Part shown: one piece after another, positions 55,381-63,169 of the stretch | Layout of the letters: every line of letters begins with the position of its first letter | How positions within the stretch are numbered: position 1 is the first letter of the stretch | Assembly: GCF_001039475.1 (NCBI RefSeq) | Contig: NZ_LELK01000009.1 | Location: 1 to 64,000, forward strand | Origin: Guptibacillus hwajinpoensis | GTDB taxonomy: Bacteria; Bacillota; Bacilli; Bacillales; Guptibacillaceae | DNA length: 64,000 nt | Direction: 5' to 3' | Program-made: the position numbers and the translations under genes | The notes under the pieces: model-generated | Databases searched by the model: none | The model's input: only the letters and a program-made list of their open reading frames with translations | Told to the model about the DNA's origin: nothing

Positions 55381-55698
55381 CTAGAAGCAGGTTTCTTCTA
55401 CTTTGTCTAACAGTTTCTTTAAGGTCGTTACACCATCTTCTAATTGAAGAGAGTAGAACCTTGTTGTACCTTTTTTCTCAACAGAAACCAAACCAACTTC
55501 TCGTAAGATCTTTAAGTGATGGGAAATTGCAGGACGAGACAAAGTCGACCGCTCTGTAATTTCATTGACACTTAAGCTATCATGCTCGCTTAATACCATA
55601 ATAATATCCTGTCGATACGTATCGCCGAGCGCTTGAAAGATAGGTGTACTCTTACGAAAAAGTTGAATTGCTTCATGATGCCCACTTTCCTGATTCAT
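55381..55698 (-). CDS. ArsR-family winged-helix repressor
   Basis: 105 aa. Winged-helix DNA-binding domain: ALGDTYRQDIIMVLSEHDSLSVNEITERSTLSRPAISHHLKILREVGLVSVEKKGTTRFYS. No clear metal-site motif (no CxC, no alpha5 His pair; a single Cys in EETCF), so the signal is unknown. ATG follows GGAGCTTTC. Monocistronic. Confidence 0.85.
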   Translation of the reverse strand: MNQESGHHEAIQLFRKSTPIFQALGDTYRQDIIMVLSEHDSLSVNEITERSTLSRPAISHHLKILREVGLVSVEKKGTTRFYSLQLEDGVTTLKKLLDKVEETCF

Positions 55699-55791
55699 AT
55701 CAGAAAGCTCCTATTCTGTTCAAAAGTTTAAACACATAACCTTAGTAGTATATTATCCAAATTCAGAATTCCTGTCAATAAATGAATCCTA

Positions 55792-56250
55792 CTAATCGTG
55801 ATGTAAATAACCTAAAGCCTGTAATACTGTCTTATGATTAGGGTTAATGTTCTTAGGAAGCTCATCTAAATTAAAAAACTGCACTTTAGAAACTTCTTCG
55901 TCATCGAGATTAAAGTCCCTATTCTCACAATTCGCTGAGTATACAGCAATTACACTATATACCTCATCGCCATTTGGGTATTGATAGTAGAGCTTCTCAC
56001 CTGAAAGAATTTCTTTGAATGAAAGGTTATTTATTGAGACTCCGAGCTCTTCATATGTTTCTCGAATGGCCGTTTCTTCAAATGCTTCTCCTGGCTCCAT
56101 AAAACCACCGGTTAGACCCCAAAGTTTATTATCGGTTCGCATTTGCAGCAGAAGCTGTTGATTATTTTCATCAAATAGAAGAATCGCAACACCAGGTAAA
56201 ATTAGAGGGCGACTACCAACTAAACCTCGAATGTCTTTAATATAGTCCAT
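55792..56250 (-). CDS. Nudix hydrolase
   Basis: 152 aa. The Nudix box GGFMEPGEAFEETAIRETYEELG matches GX5EX7REUXEEXGU completely. N-terminus (RGLVGSRPLILPGVAILLFDENNQQLLLQMRTDNKLWGL) is the usual MutT/ADP-ribose-type pattern. Substrate not predictable. 18 bp downstream of the CDF gene, possibly co-transcribed. Confidence 0.9.
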   Translation of the reverse strand: MDYIKDIRGLVGSRPLILPGVAILLFDENNQQLLLQMRTDNKLWGLTGGFMEPGEAFEETAIRETYEELGVSINNLSFKEILSGEKLYYQYPNGDEVYSVIAVYSANCENRDFNLDDEEVSKVQFFNLDELPKNINPNHKTVLQALGYLHHD

Positions 56251-56267
56251 ATTTCCTCCTCATGAAG

Positions 56268-57161
56268 TTACTTTTCAGCTTGATCATCCATGCAACATGT
56301 TTCATCTTCGTAGTCTACTTGTATGGTTAAATGTTGTAAGTTAAGTTCTTCTACAAATTCTTGGATTTGTTGTTTAATTGAAATAACCTCTGTTCTAGAT
56401 AGTGAGTTCTCCACAACAATATGAGTACTTAGCGCATTTTGTTCACCATCGAGTGACCATAGGTGTGTATGGTGAGTTGATCTGATACCCGAAAGAGATG
56501 CTATCTTCGTCTTCACTTCTTTGAAATCAATATCATCTGGTACAGCTTCTAGAAAAATCCTGAGTGTTTTCTTTAGATTACGAATTACATTATACAGTAC
56601 GTACACTGTAATCATGATGGATAAAATGGGGTCGAGAATTGGTATATCTTTAAACAGTAATACGATACTCACAACGAGAACTGCAACCCATCCAAGGACA
56701 TCTTCTAGTAGATGCCATGTGACAACTTTTTCGTTCATCGATTTTCCCCTTTGAAGCCTAAGTACCGCCATTCCATTCACGGCAATACCAAGAATAGCAA
56801 GTATTAACATTCCACCTGCTTCAATTGGTTGAGGATTCAGTAGACGCGGGACCGCCTGGGTTAGGATAAATAGCGATCCAACTATTAGAATAATGCTATT
56901 GATCAGCGCCCCTAGTAAAGAAAAGCGTTTATACCCAAACGTAAAATTGTTATCTTCCCCTTTTCGATCCGATTTCTTCTGCAAATACCAAGAAATCCCC
57001 AGTGATAGAGAATCCCCAAGATCATGAAGCGCATCAGATAGAATCGCCATACTGTTCGTCAATAATCCTCCAATAATTTCTATGATTGTGAATCCGAAAT
57101 TTAAAAAGAAGGCTGTACGAATATTTTTAACGGAATGATTATGCTCATGATGATGTCCCAT
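56268..57161 (-). CDS. Cation diffusion facilitator (CzcD-type metal exporter)
   Basis: 297 aa from ATG at 57161 (AAAGGAG upstream). His-rich start MGHHHEHNHS, six helices including DALHDLGDSLSLGISWYL (HxxxD-type metal site), and a cytoplasmic C-terminal domain; ends with Cys pair ETCCMDD. Exports Zn/Co/Cd in exchange for H+. The zinc-responsive repressor CzrA is encoded 0.6 kb upstream with its operator. Confidence 0.9.
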   Translation of the reverse strand: MGHHHEHNHSVKNIRTAFFLNFGFTIIEIIGGLLTNSMAILSDALHDLGDSLSLGISWYLQKKSDRKGEDNNFTFGYKRFSLLGALINSIILIVGSLFILTQAVPRLLNPQPIEAGGMLILAILGIAVNGMAVLRLQRGKSMNEKVVTWHLLEDVLGWVAVLVVSIVLLFKDIPILDPILSIMITVYVLYNVIRNLKKTLRIFLEAVPDDIDFKEVKTKIASLSGIRSTHHTHLWSLDGEQNALSTHIVVENSLSRTEVISIKQQIQEFVEELNLQHLTIQVDYEDETCCMDDQAEK

Positions 57162-57200
57162 TGAATGATCTCCTTTGTAGTTAGCCTTCATTCTCATTAG

Positions 57201-57229
57201 AAAAAGCCTTTTCGATGTCACGAAAAGGC
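57201..57229 (-). terminator. Terminator after the micro-membrane-protein operon
   Basis: Minus strand GCCTTTTCG / CGAAAAGGC stem followed by TTTTTCTAATG, immediately after the third small gene and 40 bp before the CDF start. Confidence 0.75.
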
Positions 57230-57232
57230 ACC

Positions 57233-57325
57233 TTATCCATTAAACGCCCATACCCAGTAAATAATTCCCCACACCGCACTTAGTACAAGTAAGAGGATAA
57301 GAAGACGTGTATTCTTATTTCTCAT
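57233..57325 (-). CDS. Micro membrane protein 3 (30 aa)
   Basis: MRNKNTRLLILLLVLSAVWG then a short tail ending AFNG. One membrane helix. Its ATG overlaps the end of the preceding small gene by 11 bp, implying translational coupling. Function unknown. Confidence 0.5.
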   Translation of the reverse strand: MRNKNTRLLILLLVLSAVWGIIYWVWAFNG

Positions 57326-57464
57326 CTCGTTTTAGCTCTCCCTGCTCATTTTGTTCATTTAGCCGTTCTTTTCTTTTCATCATATAAAGAAAGAATCCAA
57401 ATAAGCCAAACACCACAAAAAAGAGCAAAGTCGACATAAAAACAAGGATTGAACCGATATCCAT
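57315..57464 (-). CDS. Micro membrane protein 2 (49 aa)
   Basis: MDIGSILVFMSTLLFFVVFG followed by more hydrophobic residues and a basic-acidic tail (KRKERLNEQNEQGELKRDEK). One or two helices. ATG 33 bp after the first small gene, preceded by AAAGGTGG. Function unknown. Confidence 0.5.
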   Translation of the reverse strand: MDIGSILVFMSTLLFFVVFGLFGFFLYMMKRKERLNEQNEQGELKRDEK

Positions 57465-57496
57465 AATAGCTTGTCCACCTTTCCTTACAGTATCAA

Positions 57497-57619
57497 TTAA
57501 CCATTGTACGATAAATAAATAGAGAATGCCCCAATCACAACCATGGTTATAAAAGGCAGAATAAATGCTAGAAAAATAACGGCGGATTCCGTTTTATGCT
57601 GCTTGATTTTAGTTAACAC
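57497..57619 (-). CDS. Micro membrane protein 1 (40 aa)
   Basis: GTG start after AAAGGGG; MLTKIKQHKTESAVIFLAFI and a second hydrophobic stretch ending SYNG. One helix. First of three very small membrane-protein genes in one operon, upstream of the CDF exporter and downstream of czrA. They look like small subunits of a membrane complex (compare CydS-, CcoS-type), but I cannot name them. Confidence 0.5.
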   Translation of the reverse strand: MLTKIKQHKTESAVIFLAFILPFITMVVIGAFSIYLSYNG

Positions 57620-57726
57620 GAAGCAAATCCCCTTTCAGTCTTACCCCCAATTATAATGATCTTTCATACTTTTGAAGATAAACTTATTGAACGTTTCTGG
57701 ACGATTCTATCATATTAATCCAAACC

Positions 57727-58053
57727 TTAGTCATGACAAGCGTGATGAATTGCCTGATGTAGTAGTGCCATTACGTGTTGATCGTCTGGGGAATAATAAA
57801 TGCTTGTACCAGCTCTTCTAAATTTAACCAATCGTAGATTTTTAAGAAATCTAAGCTGATGTGATACCGTCGACTGAGATAAATGTAATTTGTCGGAAAT
57901 CTCACTAACAGCACATTCTCGTTCAGCAAGTAAATTTAGTATTCGAATCCGTGTGGGGTCACCAAGTGCTTTAAACGTTTGAGAAACAATAAAAAGCGTT
58001 TCCTCATCAAGTTCCGTATCGTCCTCGGTCAAATTTGGTCTCTCATTATCCAA
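57727..58053 (-). CDS. czrA: Zinc-responsive ArsR-family repressor CzrA
   Basis: 108 aa starting at TTG 58053 (GGAGGGG 7 nt before). Winged-helix ([42 protein letters not shown]) and the alpha-5 metal site DxH...HxxH in [19 protein letters not shown], exactly the CzrA/SmtB type that senses Zn/Co. Its operator overlaps its own -10 box (58074-58097). Target CDF exporter is in the same neighbourhood. Confidence 0.9.
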   Translation of the reverse strand: MDNERPNLTEDDTELDEETLFIVSQTFKALGDPTRIRILNLLAERECAVSEISDKLHLSQSTVSHQLRFLKNLRLVKFRRAGTSIYYSPDDQHVMALLHQAIHHACHD

Positions 58054-58073
58054 TATGCTTCCCCTCCACATTA

Positions 58074-58097
58074 TTATATGAACACTTATTCATATAA
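58074..58097. promoter_or_regulatory. CzrA-type operator and -10 box
   Basis: Perfect dyad TTATATGAA-N6-TTCATATAA, close to the known CzrA operator pattern TATGAAxxxxxxTTCATA. A minus-strand -10 TATAAT (58073-58078) lies within it, so repressor binding would block czrA transcription (autoregulation). No clear -35. Confidence 0.8.
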
Positions 58098-58331
58098 GTC
58101 TGCTGTCATTGTATGTAAAACCTGGTCTTATTGTCAACACTATAACCACCCTGTGTCACTATTCCTTCACACTTTCTTATTAAGGTTGCTTGAGTTAGAA
58201 GACAATCCTTCATACAATAGAAATAGTTGTCCTTCCTTTATACGTGATAGGAAGGTTAAGTGTCATATGGTATGATGTAAACGTTACTCATTTACTGTCA
58301 GGTATTATGAAGATATATGGAGGTGTTCCTT

Positions 58332-59237
58332 ATGTGGGAACAATTAACGAGCACATTTTCATTCGCTGCTCTTTGGAGTCCCGTGATTTTAGCAATAGCC
58401 ATCATTATTGCTGGTTTATATTTACTCCTTACAGGACCTTTAAAAAGTAAATTTAAAAATTCAGCACCTTTTCCTGTTTATAAGAAACTCTTTTTCTTAA
58501 TAGGTGTATTCATCTTTTACATAGGTTTTGGTGGGCCTTTGTCGTTAATGGGGCATTTATTACTTAGTATTCACATGACAGAAATGGCTCTTGTGTATCT
58601 AATCGCTCCACCACTTATGATTGTTGGAACGCCAGCGTGGCTAATTCGCCCGCTATTGAACATTACAATTGTTCATAAACTAGTTAAATTTTTCACTTTC
58701 CCGATCATTTCATTACTATTGTTTAATGGATTGTTCTCTTTCTATCATATTCCCGAAATTTTTGATTATTTAATGGTCAATTACACAGCGCAGGATATTT
58801 ACAAAGTAGCCCTTGTCATCTCAGCATTTGCAATGTGGTGGCCACTTGTTTGTCCTGTACCTGAATATGATACACTATCAGGCGTAAAAAAATTAGGATA
58901 TATCTTTGCAGATGGCGTACTCCTTACACCCGCCTGTGCCTTAATTATTTTTGCAACCACACCTCTTTACGCAACATACACAGACCCAACAGTATGGGCG
59001 AATGCAATGGGGTATTGTGTTCCAAACGGCACCATTGTCTCACCAGCACTCTTTGATCAGTTCAAACCGCTCGGCATCATGGAAGATCAGCAACTAGGCG
59101 GTATCATCATGAAAATCATCCAAGAACTATCATACGGAACAGCACTCGGCTACATCTTCTTCCAATGGGCAAGAACAGAACGCCAAAAAGACGACGAAGA
59201 ACTACAATCAGCAGAATTCAGACTTAATGAAATCTAG
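58332..59237 (+). CDS. ctaG: Cytochrome c oxidase assembly factor CtaG
   Basis: 301 aa from ATG at 58332 (GGAGGTG 6 nt before; frame runs five codons upstream). About seven helices; caa3_CtaG domain with GGPLSLMGHLLLSIHMTEMALVYLIAPPLMIVGTP. Required for assembly of the caa3 oxidase in B. subtilis. Not linked to ctaABCDEF here; the Sco gene is nearby. The stretch 58054-58331 holds only the czrA operator and ctaG leader. Confidence 0.92.
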   Translation: MWEQLTSTFSFAALWSPVILAIAIIIAGLYLLLTGPLKSKFKNSAPFPVYKKLFFLIGVFIFYIGFGGPLSLMGHLLLSIHMTEMALVYLIAPPLMIVGTPAWLIRPLLNITIVHKLVKFFTFPIISLLLFNGLFSFYHIPEIFDYLMVNYTAQDIYKVALVISAFAMWWPLVCPVPEYDTLSGVKKLGYIFADGVLLTPACALIIFATTPLYATYTDPTVWANAMGYCVPNGTIVSPALFDQFKPLGIMEDQQLGGIIMKIIQELSYGTALGYIFFQWARTERQKDDEELQSAEFRLNEI

Positions 59238-59514
59238 AAAAGCGGAAACGAGCGTTTAGAAACGGAGATATTGGAACTCTTGAATAGGAACACGGTCTTT
59301 GTGTTCCTGTAAAAGAGTGAAATATCGCAGTTTCTGCGAGTTGCAGCTGGATCACGAAAAGCGGAAGCGCCCGTTTAGCCTCGACAAGCGCTGGAGCCTT
59401 ACAAAAAGAACACGGTCTTTGTGTTCATTTTGTAAGGTGAAGCGATCGAGAGGCTGGGCGCTGCAGCTGGATCACGAAAGGCGGAAGTGGCCGTTTAAGT
59501 CCGACAATCCTTAG
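59237..59514. repeat. Tandem structured repeats (2.3 copies, ~120 bp period)
   Basis: Units 59237-59355, 59356-59475 and a truncated third 59476-59514, each beginning GAAAAGCGGAA and ending GCTGGATCAC. Each full unit folds as a long hairpin capped by the invariant GAACAC-GGTCTTT-GTGTTC. Stem arms differ between copies but stay paired, e.g. AGAAAC/GTTTCT in the first and AGCCTC/GAGGCT in the second, with an unpaired GTTT bulge kept. It lies in the ctaG 3' region; nothing else is seen in 59238-59540. Similar units are common in Bacillaceae intergenic DNA. Confidence 0.8.
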
Positions 59515-59540
59515 ATTCATCAACATCATATCATCACCCA

Positions 59541-59570
59541 AAAGCCGTGAAGCTCGATTCACGGCTTTTT
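59541..59570. terminator. Bidirectional intrinsic terminator
   Basis: AAAGCCGTGA / TCACGGCTTT hairpin with T tracts, between the repeats and the convergent membrane-protein gene. Confidence 0.8.
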
Positions 59571-59576
59571 CTATGG

Positions 59577-60047
59577 TTATTTAGAAAAGCGAATCAAAAT
59601 GAATCGTACAAAAAAACCAACCGCTACGCCAACTGCAATGCCCAATATTGGAATAAATGTAGGCGGTATCCAAAAACGATAGGGAATTGTATTAGAATAA
59701 ATTACGCCTACAGTTGAAAAATACGCCCCAGTCACGAAAGGCAAAGTTAAGAATACTGGCGGATTTTGTCCACTCTTTTCGATCGCCCTTAGAAAACTTT
59801 CGTATATGGCAAACATATAAACACATGGATAGAACATGGCCCATTCATAGTTAGTAACCAGAACTGCCTCATTTGCCTTTCCCTGAAAACTATAGAGAAT
59901 ATTCATGTTTAAGCTCGATTTAACATTTATCACGAATTCTAACAAAATAAAAAATGCACCTCTTATGTACATCTTATTAATGATTTGTCCGAATCCGGGA
60001 AATGCAATACTCCAAAGCAGAACCTCAAACGGATAAATTTTCTTCAT
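59577..60047 (-). CDS. Unknown small polytopic membrane protein
   Basis: 156 aa, about four helices: SIAFPGFGQIINKMYIRGAFFIL, YPCVYMFAIYESFLRAI, PVFLTLPFVTGAYFSTVG and IPILGIAVGVAVGFFVRFI. The PGFGQ-x-N-xxxxxG pattern resembles TM2-like small membrane proteins. RBS GGTGAAGTA is moderate. Function unknown. Confidence 0.65.
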   Translation of the reverse strand: MKKIYPFEVLLWSIAFPGFGQIINKMYIRGAFFILLEFVINVKSSLNMNILYSFQGKANEAVLVTNYEWAMFYPCVYMFAIYESFLRAIEKSGQNPPVFLTLPFVTGAYFSTVGVIYSNTIPYRFWIPPTFIPILGIAVGVAVGFFVRFILIRFSK

Positions 60048-60199
60048 TACTTCACCACCGCATCTCCTCTTCTTACCTTCAGTTGTACTTTTTCCATATT
60101 TATGGAATCCAATTCGAGCTACATGGAATTATTTTCAGAAGTAGTGATTTTCATTTTGTCTCATACTACAAATAAGATGAAAAGAAAGGAGATCGACCA

Positions 60200-60934
60200 G
60201 TGCTGACTACTGATCAACTTAGGTCCTTTAAGAAAATTATCCAGAATCGAATAAATGAAGTTAAACACGAGTTACAAACAAACGACGATTTTGGCGTTTC
60301 TCAATCATTTGTTCAACATTCTACAGGCGAGCTTTCAAATTATGACAATCATCCAGGTGATACAGCTACTGAGTTATACGAGCGCGAAAAAGACAGCTCT
60401 TTAAGTGAACATATGAAACAAGAATTAACAGAATTAACTAGTGGCCTGCAAAGGATTGGAAGTGGTAAATACGGTGTCTGCTCAGTATGTGGAGGTGACA
60501 TCGCTGTTGAAAGACTGGTTGCAATTCCAACAGCATCAACGTGCATTGAACATAGCCCTTCTCAGAATACATCGCACGATAGACCTGCTGAAGAGAGCAC
60601 ACTTAACCCTCCATTTGGTAAATATGTAAATGACACAAAAGATGCGAATTTTTTTGATGCAGAAGATTCATGGCAACGAGCGGCTAGGTATGGAACCTCA
60701 GAAACGCCTTCTGATTTCAATGAACAACAAATGAGTTATGACAGTATGTACATTGAATCTCATGAGCCGTACGGTTATGTTGAAGAAATCGAAACTTTCC
60801 TTTCCGCTGATCTTGAAGGCAAGCCTACTGGCGTGGTTCCAAACAAAACTCATGAACATTACGAAGCCGAGCTTGATGACTATGAAGAACAAGTGAATAA
60901 CGGAACGATTGAAGACACTGATCTAAAATTTTGA
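60200..60934 (+). CDS. yteA: YteA-type sporulation protein (DksA/TraR zinc finger)
   Basis: 244 aa, GTG start with AAAGGAGATCGACCA before it. An N-terminal coiled coil, then a DksA/TraR-like finger CSVCGGDIAVERL...TCIEH (CxxC plus CxxH rather than CxxC), then an acidic C-terminal YteA domain. YteA family members are sporulation-associated in Bacillus; unlike DksA, the C-terminal Cys pair is C-x2-H. No neighbouring operon. Confidence 0.85.
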   Translation: MLTTDQLRSFKKIIQNRINEVKHELQTNDDFGVSQSFVQHSTGELSNYDNHPGDTATELYEREKDSSLSEHMKQELTELTSGLQRIGSGKYGVCSVCGGDIAVERLVAIPTASTCIEHSPSQNTSHDRPAEESTLNPPFGKYVNDTKDANFFDAEDSWQRAARYGTSETPSDFNEQQMSYDSMYIESHEPYGYVEEIETFLSADLEGKPTGVVPNKTHEHYEAELDDYEEQVNNGTIEDTDLKF

Positions 60935-60941
60935 ACAAAGT

Positions 60942-60972
60942 GAGCCCCGACCATAAATGGTCAGGGCTCTTC
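60942..60972. terminator. Bidirectional intrinsic terminator
   Basis: GAGCCCxGACCA / TGGTCxGGGCTC hairpin; overlaps the argS stop region and ends the yteA-like gene. Confidence 0.8.
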
Positions 60973-60973
60973 T

Positions 60974-62659
60974 CTACATTTCTTCAGGTGCATGCAGTCC
61001 GAGCAACCTCAGTCCTTCAGTAAGGACAATTGAGACAGCAGACACTAGCTTAAGTCTTGCATTCATATGTGTCTTATCGTCCAGTATGCGAGTTTGACCA
61101 TAATATTTGTTAAACGACCGAGATAGATCAAGCACATATTTGGCAACTTGAGATGGGTCATATTCTTTCACTGCTCGATCTACCGCCATAGGAAATTCAT
61201 TGAGACGAGTTATAATAGGCCAGGCTTCTTTATCAACGATTATGCTGCTATTCTTCTCACTTTGAAATTGACCTTTACGAAGAATAGAACATGCCCGAGC
61301 ATTTGTATACTGCACGTAAGGACCAGTCTCTCCTTCTACTCGTAGCATGTCTTCTAGTGAAAAATCAATGTCGTTTCGTCGATCATTTTTTAGGTCGTGA
61401 AACATGACAGCGCCGACGCCTATTTGTTCGGCGATAATCTGTTTATTTTTCAGTAATGGATTCTTTGTGTTAATATTTTCTTTCGCAAGGGCGATCGCTT
61501 CTTTTAAGACCTCTTCAAGTAGAACGACTTTTCCTTTTCTAGTAGACATCTTTTTACCGTCTTTTAACATCATTCCAAACGTAATGTGATGCATTTGATC
61601 AGCCCACTCATAGCCCATCTTCTTTAACACTTTAAAAACTTGCTTAAAATGAAGACTTTGTTCATTCCCGACTACATAAAGCGCTTGATTGAAGCCATAC
61701 GTCTCATAACGGTAAAGAGCAGCAGCTAAATCACGAGTAGCGTATAGCGTTGCCCCGTCTTTCTTTTTAATTAAACAAGGTGGGAGGTGATCATCAACCT
61801 CTACTACCATAGCACCTTGAGATTCAGTAAGAAGCTCTTTCTCTTCAAGAAGCTCTACAACACACTGCATTTTATCGTTGTAGAATGCTTCTCCATTTGT
61901 AGAATCGAACGTGATTCCCATTAATTGATAGATGCGATTGAACTCTTGAAGAGATTCCTCTCGAAACCACTTCCATAAAGCCACCGCATCTGGATCCCCT
62001 TCTTCTAGGGATTTAAAAGCTTTTCGTCCATCATCTAGAAGAGATGGAGTTAAATCCGCCTCTTCATGAAATTTAATATAGAGGGCAAGCAATTCTTTTA
62101 TTGTATTTTGACGCACTTGAGCTTCATTTCCCCATTTACGATACGCTGTAATGAGTTTACCAAACTGTGTTCCCCAATCACCTAAATGATTAATTCGAAC
62201 TGGGCGATAGCCACTCTTTTCAAGAATAAGAGCTAATGCATTTCCGATAACAGTCGAACGCAGATGACCCATAGAGAAGGGCTTTGCAATATTCGGCGAT
62301 GATAAATCGATTGTAACAGCTCCACCTTTTCCCAAATTGGAAGTTCCGTAATGATTCCCCTCTTGTAAGATCTTTCTCACAACTTCATAAGCTACTGTTT
62401 CTTTTTTTAGAAACACATTAATGTAAGGGCCTACAGCCTCAACTTTTTCGAAATGTGCAGAATGAATTCGAGATGCTATGTTCGCCGCTATTCTTTTAGG
62501 TGTTTCACGTTTCATTCTAGCGAGATCAAAACAGGGAAATGCATAATCCCCTAGCTCTTCATGCTTCGGCTTTTCTATTCGTTGAACTATTTCTTCCTTA
62601 CCTAACTTCTCATCACAAGCAGCATACAATTCTTGTGCAAATAAGTTTATATACTTCAC
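60974..62659 (-). CDS. argS: Arginine-tRNA ligase
   Basis: 561-aa class I synthetase. The HIGH-like motif is SMGHLRST, KMSKS is KMSTRKG; the DALR anticodon domain ends the protein. Length agrees with Bacillus ArgS (about 556 aa). It loads arginine on tRNA-Arg. It lies downstream of a T-box leader whose specifier is CGG, so expression rises when tRNA-Arg is uncharged. Start ATG follows AAGGAGG. Confidence 0.95.
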   Translation of the reverse strand: MKYINLFAQELYAACDEKLGKEEIVQRIEKPKHEELGDYAFPCFDLARMKRETPKRIAANIASRIHSAHFEKVEAVGPYINVFLKKETVAYEVVRKILQEGNHYGTSNLGKGGAVTIDLSSPNIAKPFSMGHLRSTVIGNALALILEKSGYRPVRINHLGDWGTQFGKLITAYRKWGNEAQVRQNTIKELLALYIKFHEEADLTPSLLDDGRKAFKSLEEGDPDAVALWKWFREESLQEFNRIYQLMGITFDSTNGEAFYNDKMQCVVELLEEKELLTESQGAMVVEVDDHLPPCLIKKKDGATLYATRDLAAALYRYETYGFNQALYVVGNEQSLHFKQVFKVLKKMGYEWADQMHHITFGMMLKDGKKMSTRKGKVVLLEEVLKEAIALAKENINTKNPLLKNKQIIAEQIGVGAVMFHDLKNDRRNDIDFSLEDMLRVEGETGPYVQYTNARACSILRKGQFQSEKNSSIIVDKEAWPIITRLNEFPMAVDRAVKEYDPSQVAKYVLDLSRSFNKYYGQTRILDDKTHMNARLKLVSAVSIVLTEGLRLLGLHAPEEM

Positions 62660-62693
62660 TTCCTGACCTCCTTAAATATTTAACCTGATCATA

Positions 62694-62728
62694 CAAAAAA
62701 TCTCCGTCTCTAAATAAGAGACGGAGAT
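62694..62728 (-). terminator. T-box controlled terminator of argS
   Basis: Minus strand ATCTCCGTCTC / GAGACGGAGAT stem followed by TTTTTTG; the antiterminator contains the T-box sequence (62733-62747). Confidence 0.88.
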
Positions 62729-62920
62729 TAACCCGCGGTACCACTCTGGTTGCTCGCTAACGAGCCAGCTTTACTCGATAACGGCGAGTCCGACTGATCC
62801 TACTTCATTCAGAACAGTGTCTTGAAAGTCCGGTTCATGTTTGCTCAGTTGCCGGGCTCCCACCATCCCCGAATCGCTTCATTCTGTTACAAACATTACT
62901 CTCTTTCGCATAGACGATAC
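62694..62920 (-). promoter_or_regulatory. T-box riboswitch for tRNA-Arg
   Basis: The canonical T-box AGAGTGGTACCGCGG is at 62733-62747 (minus strand). Upstream in stem I, GGGGATGGTGGGAGCCCGG and the specifier context GAAC-CGG-A (CGG at 62830-62832, minus strand) indicate the arginine codon CGG. UGGU in the T-box pairs with tRNA ACCA, consistent with a discriminator A. The region 62660-63169 contains this leader, the promoter below and a repeat fragment. Confidence 0.9.
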
Positions 62921-62935
62921 ATAATATTAGTACTC

Positions 62936-62963
62936 ATTATAAACATTTATACTGAATAATCAA
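62936..62963 (-). promoter_or_regulatory. Promoter of the argS T-box transcript
   Basis: Minus strand TTGATT (62958-62963), 16-bp spacer, TATAAT (62936-62941); transcription would start just before stem I. Confidence 0.65.
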
Positions 62964-62993
62964 TCATAACTTTCTACTTTCACCTAAAAAGTT

Positions 62994-63050
62994 GGTTATG
63001 TTAATGAACAGTGTTGATTTTTGGCTCATTCGAGTGAAATAGCCAAAAAG
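62994..63050. repeat. Partial inverted copy of the GGCTCATTT repeat
   Basis: GTTAATGAACAGTGTTGATTTTTGG matches the reverse complement of the right end of the element at 29831-29972, followed by GCTCATTCGAGTGAAAT as in that element's left arm. Truncated, about 55 bp. Confidence 0.65.
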
Positions 63051-63169
63051 TTAATAAAACAAGACATGGAATTATAACTATTGATTTACAAAATAGGGCG
63101 AGATACATAACATTTCGCTATTGTTACCAAACTAAAGAATAACTAAGGACAATAAAAGGAGAATGCGAA

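Noticed and set aside
58227-58252. CCTTCC...GGAAGG hairpin upstream of ctaG as a riboswitch
   Set aside because: Short isolated stem with no conserved motif of a known riboswitch and no terminator.
59237-59514. CRISPR array
   Set aside because: Repeat units are contiguous with about 120-bp period, no spacers, long internal hairpin, no cas genes.
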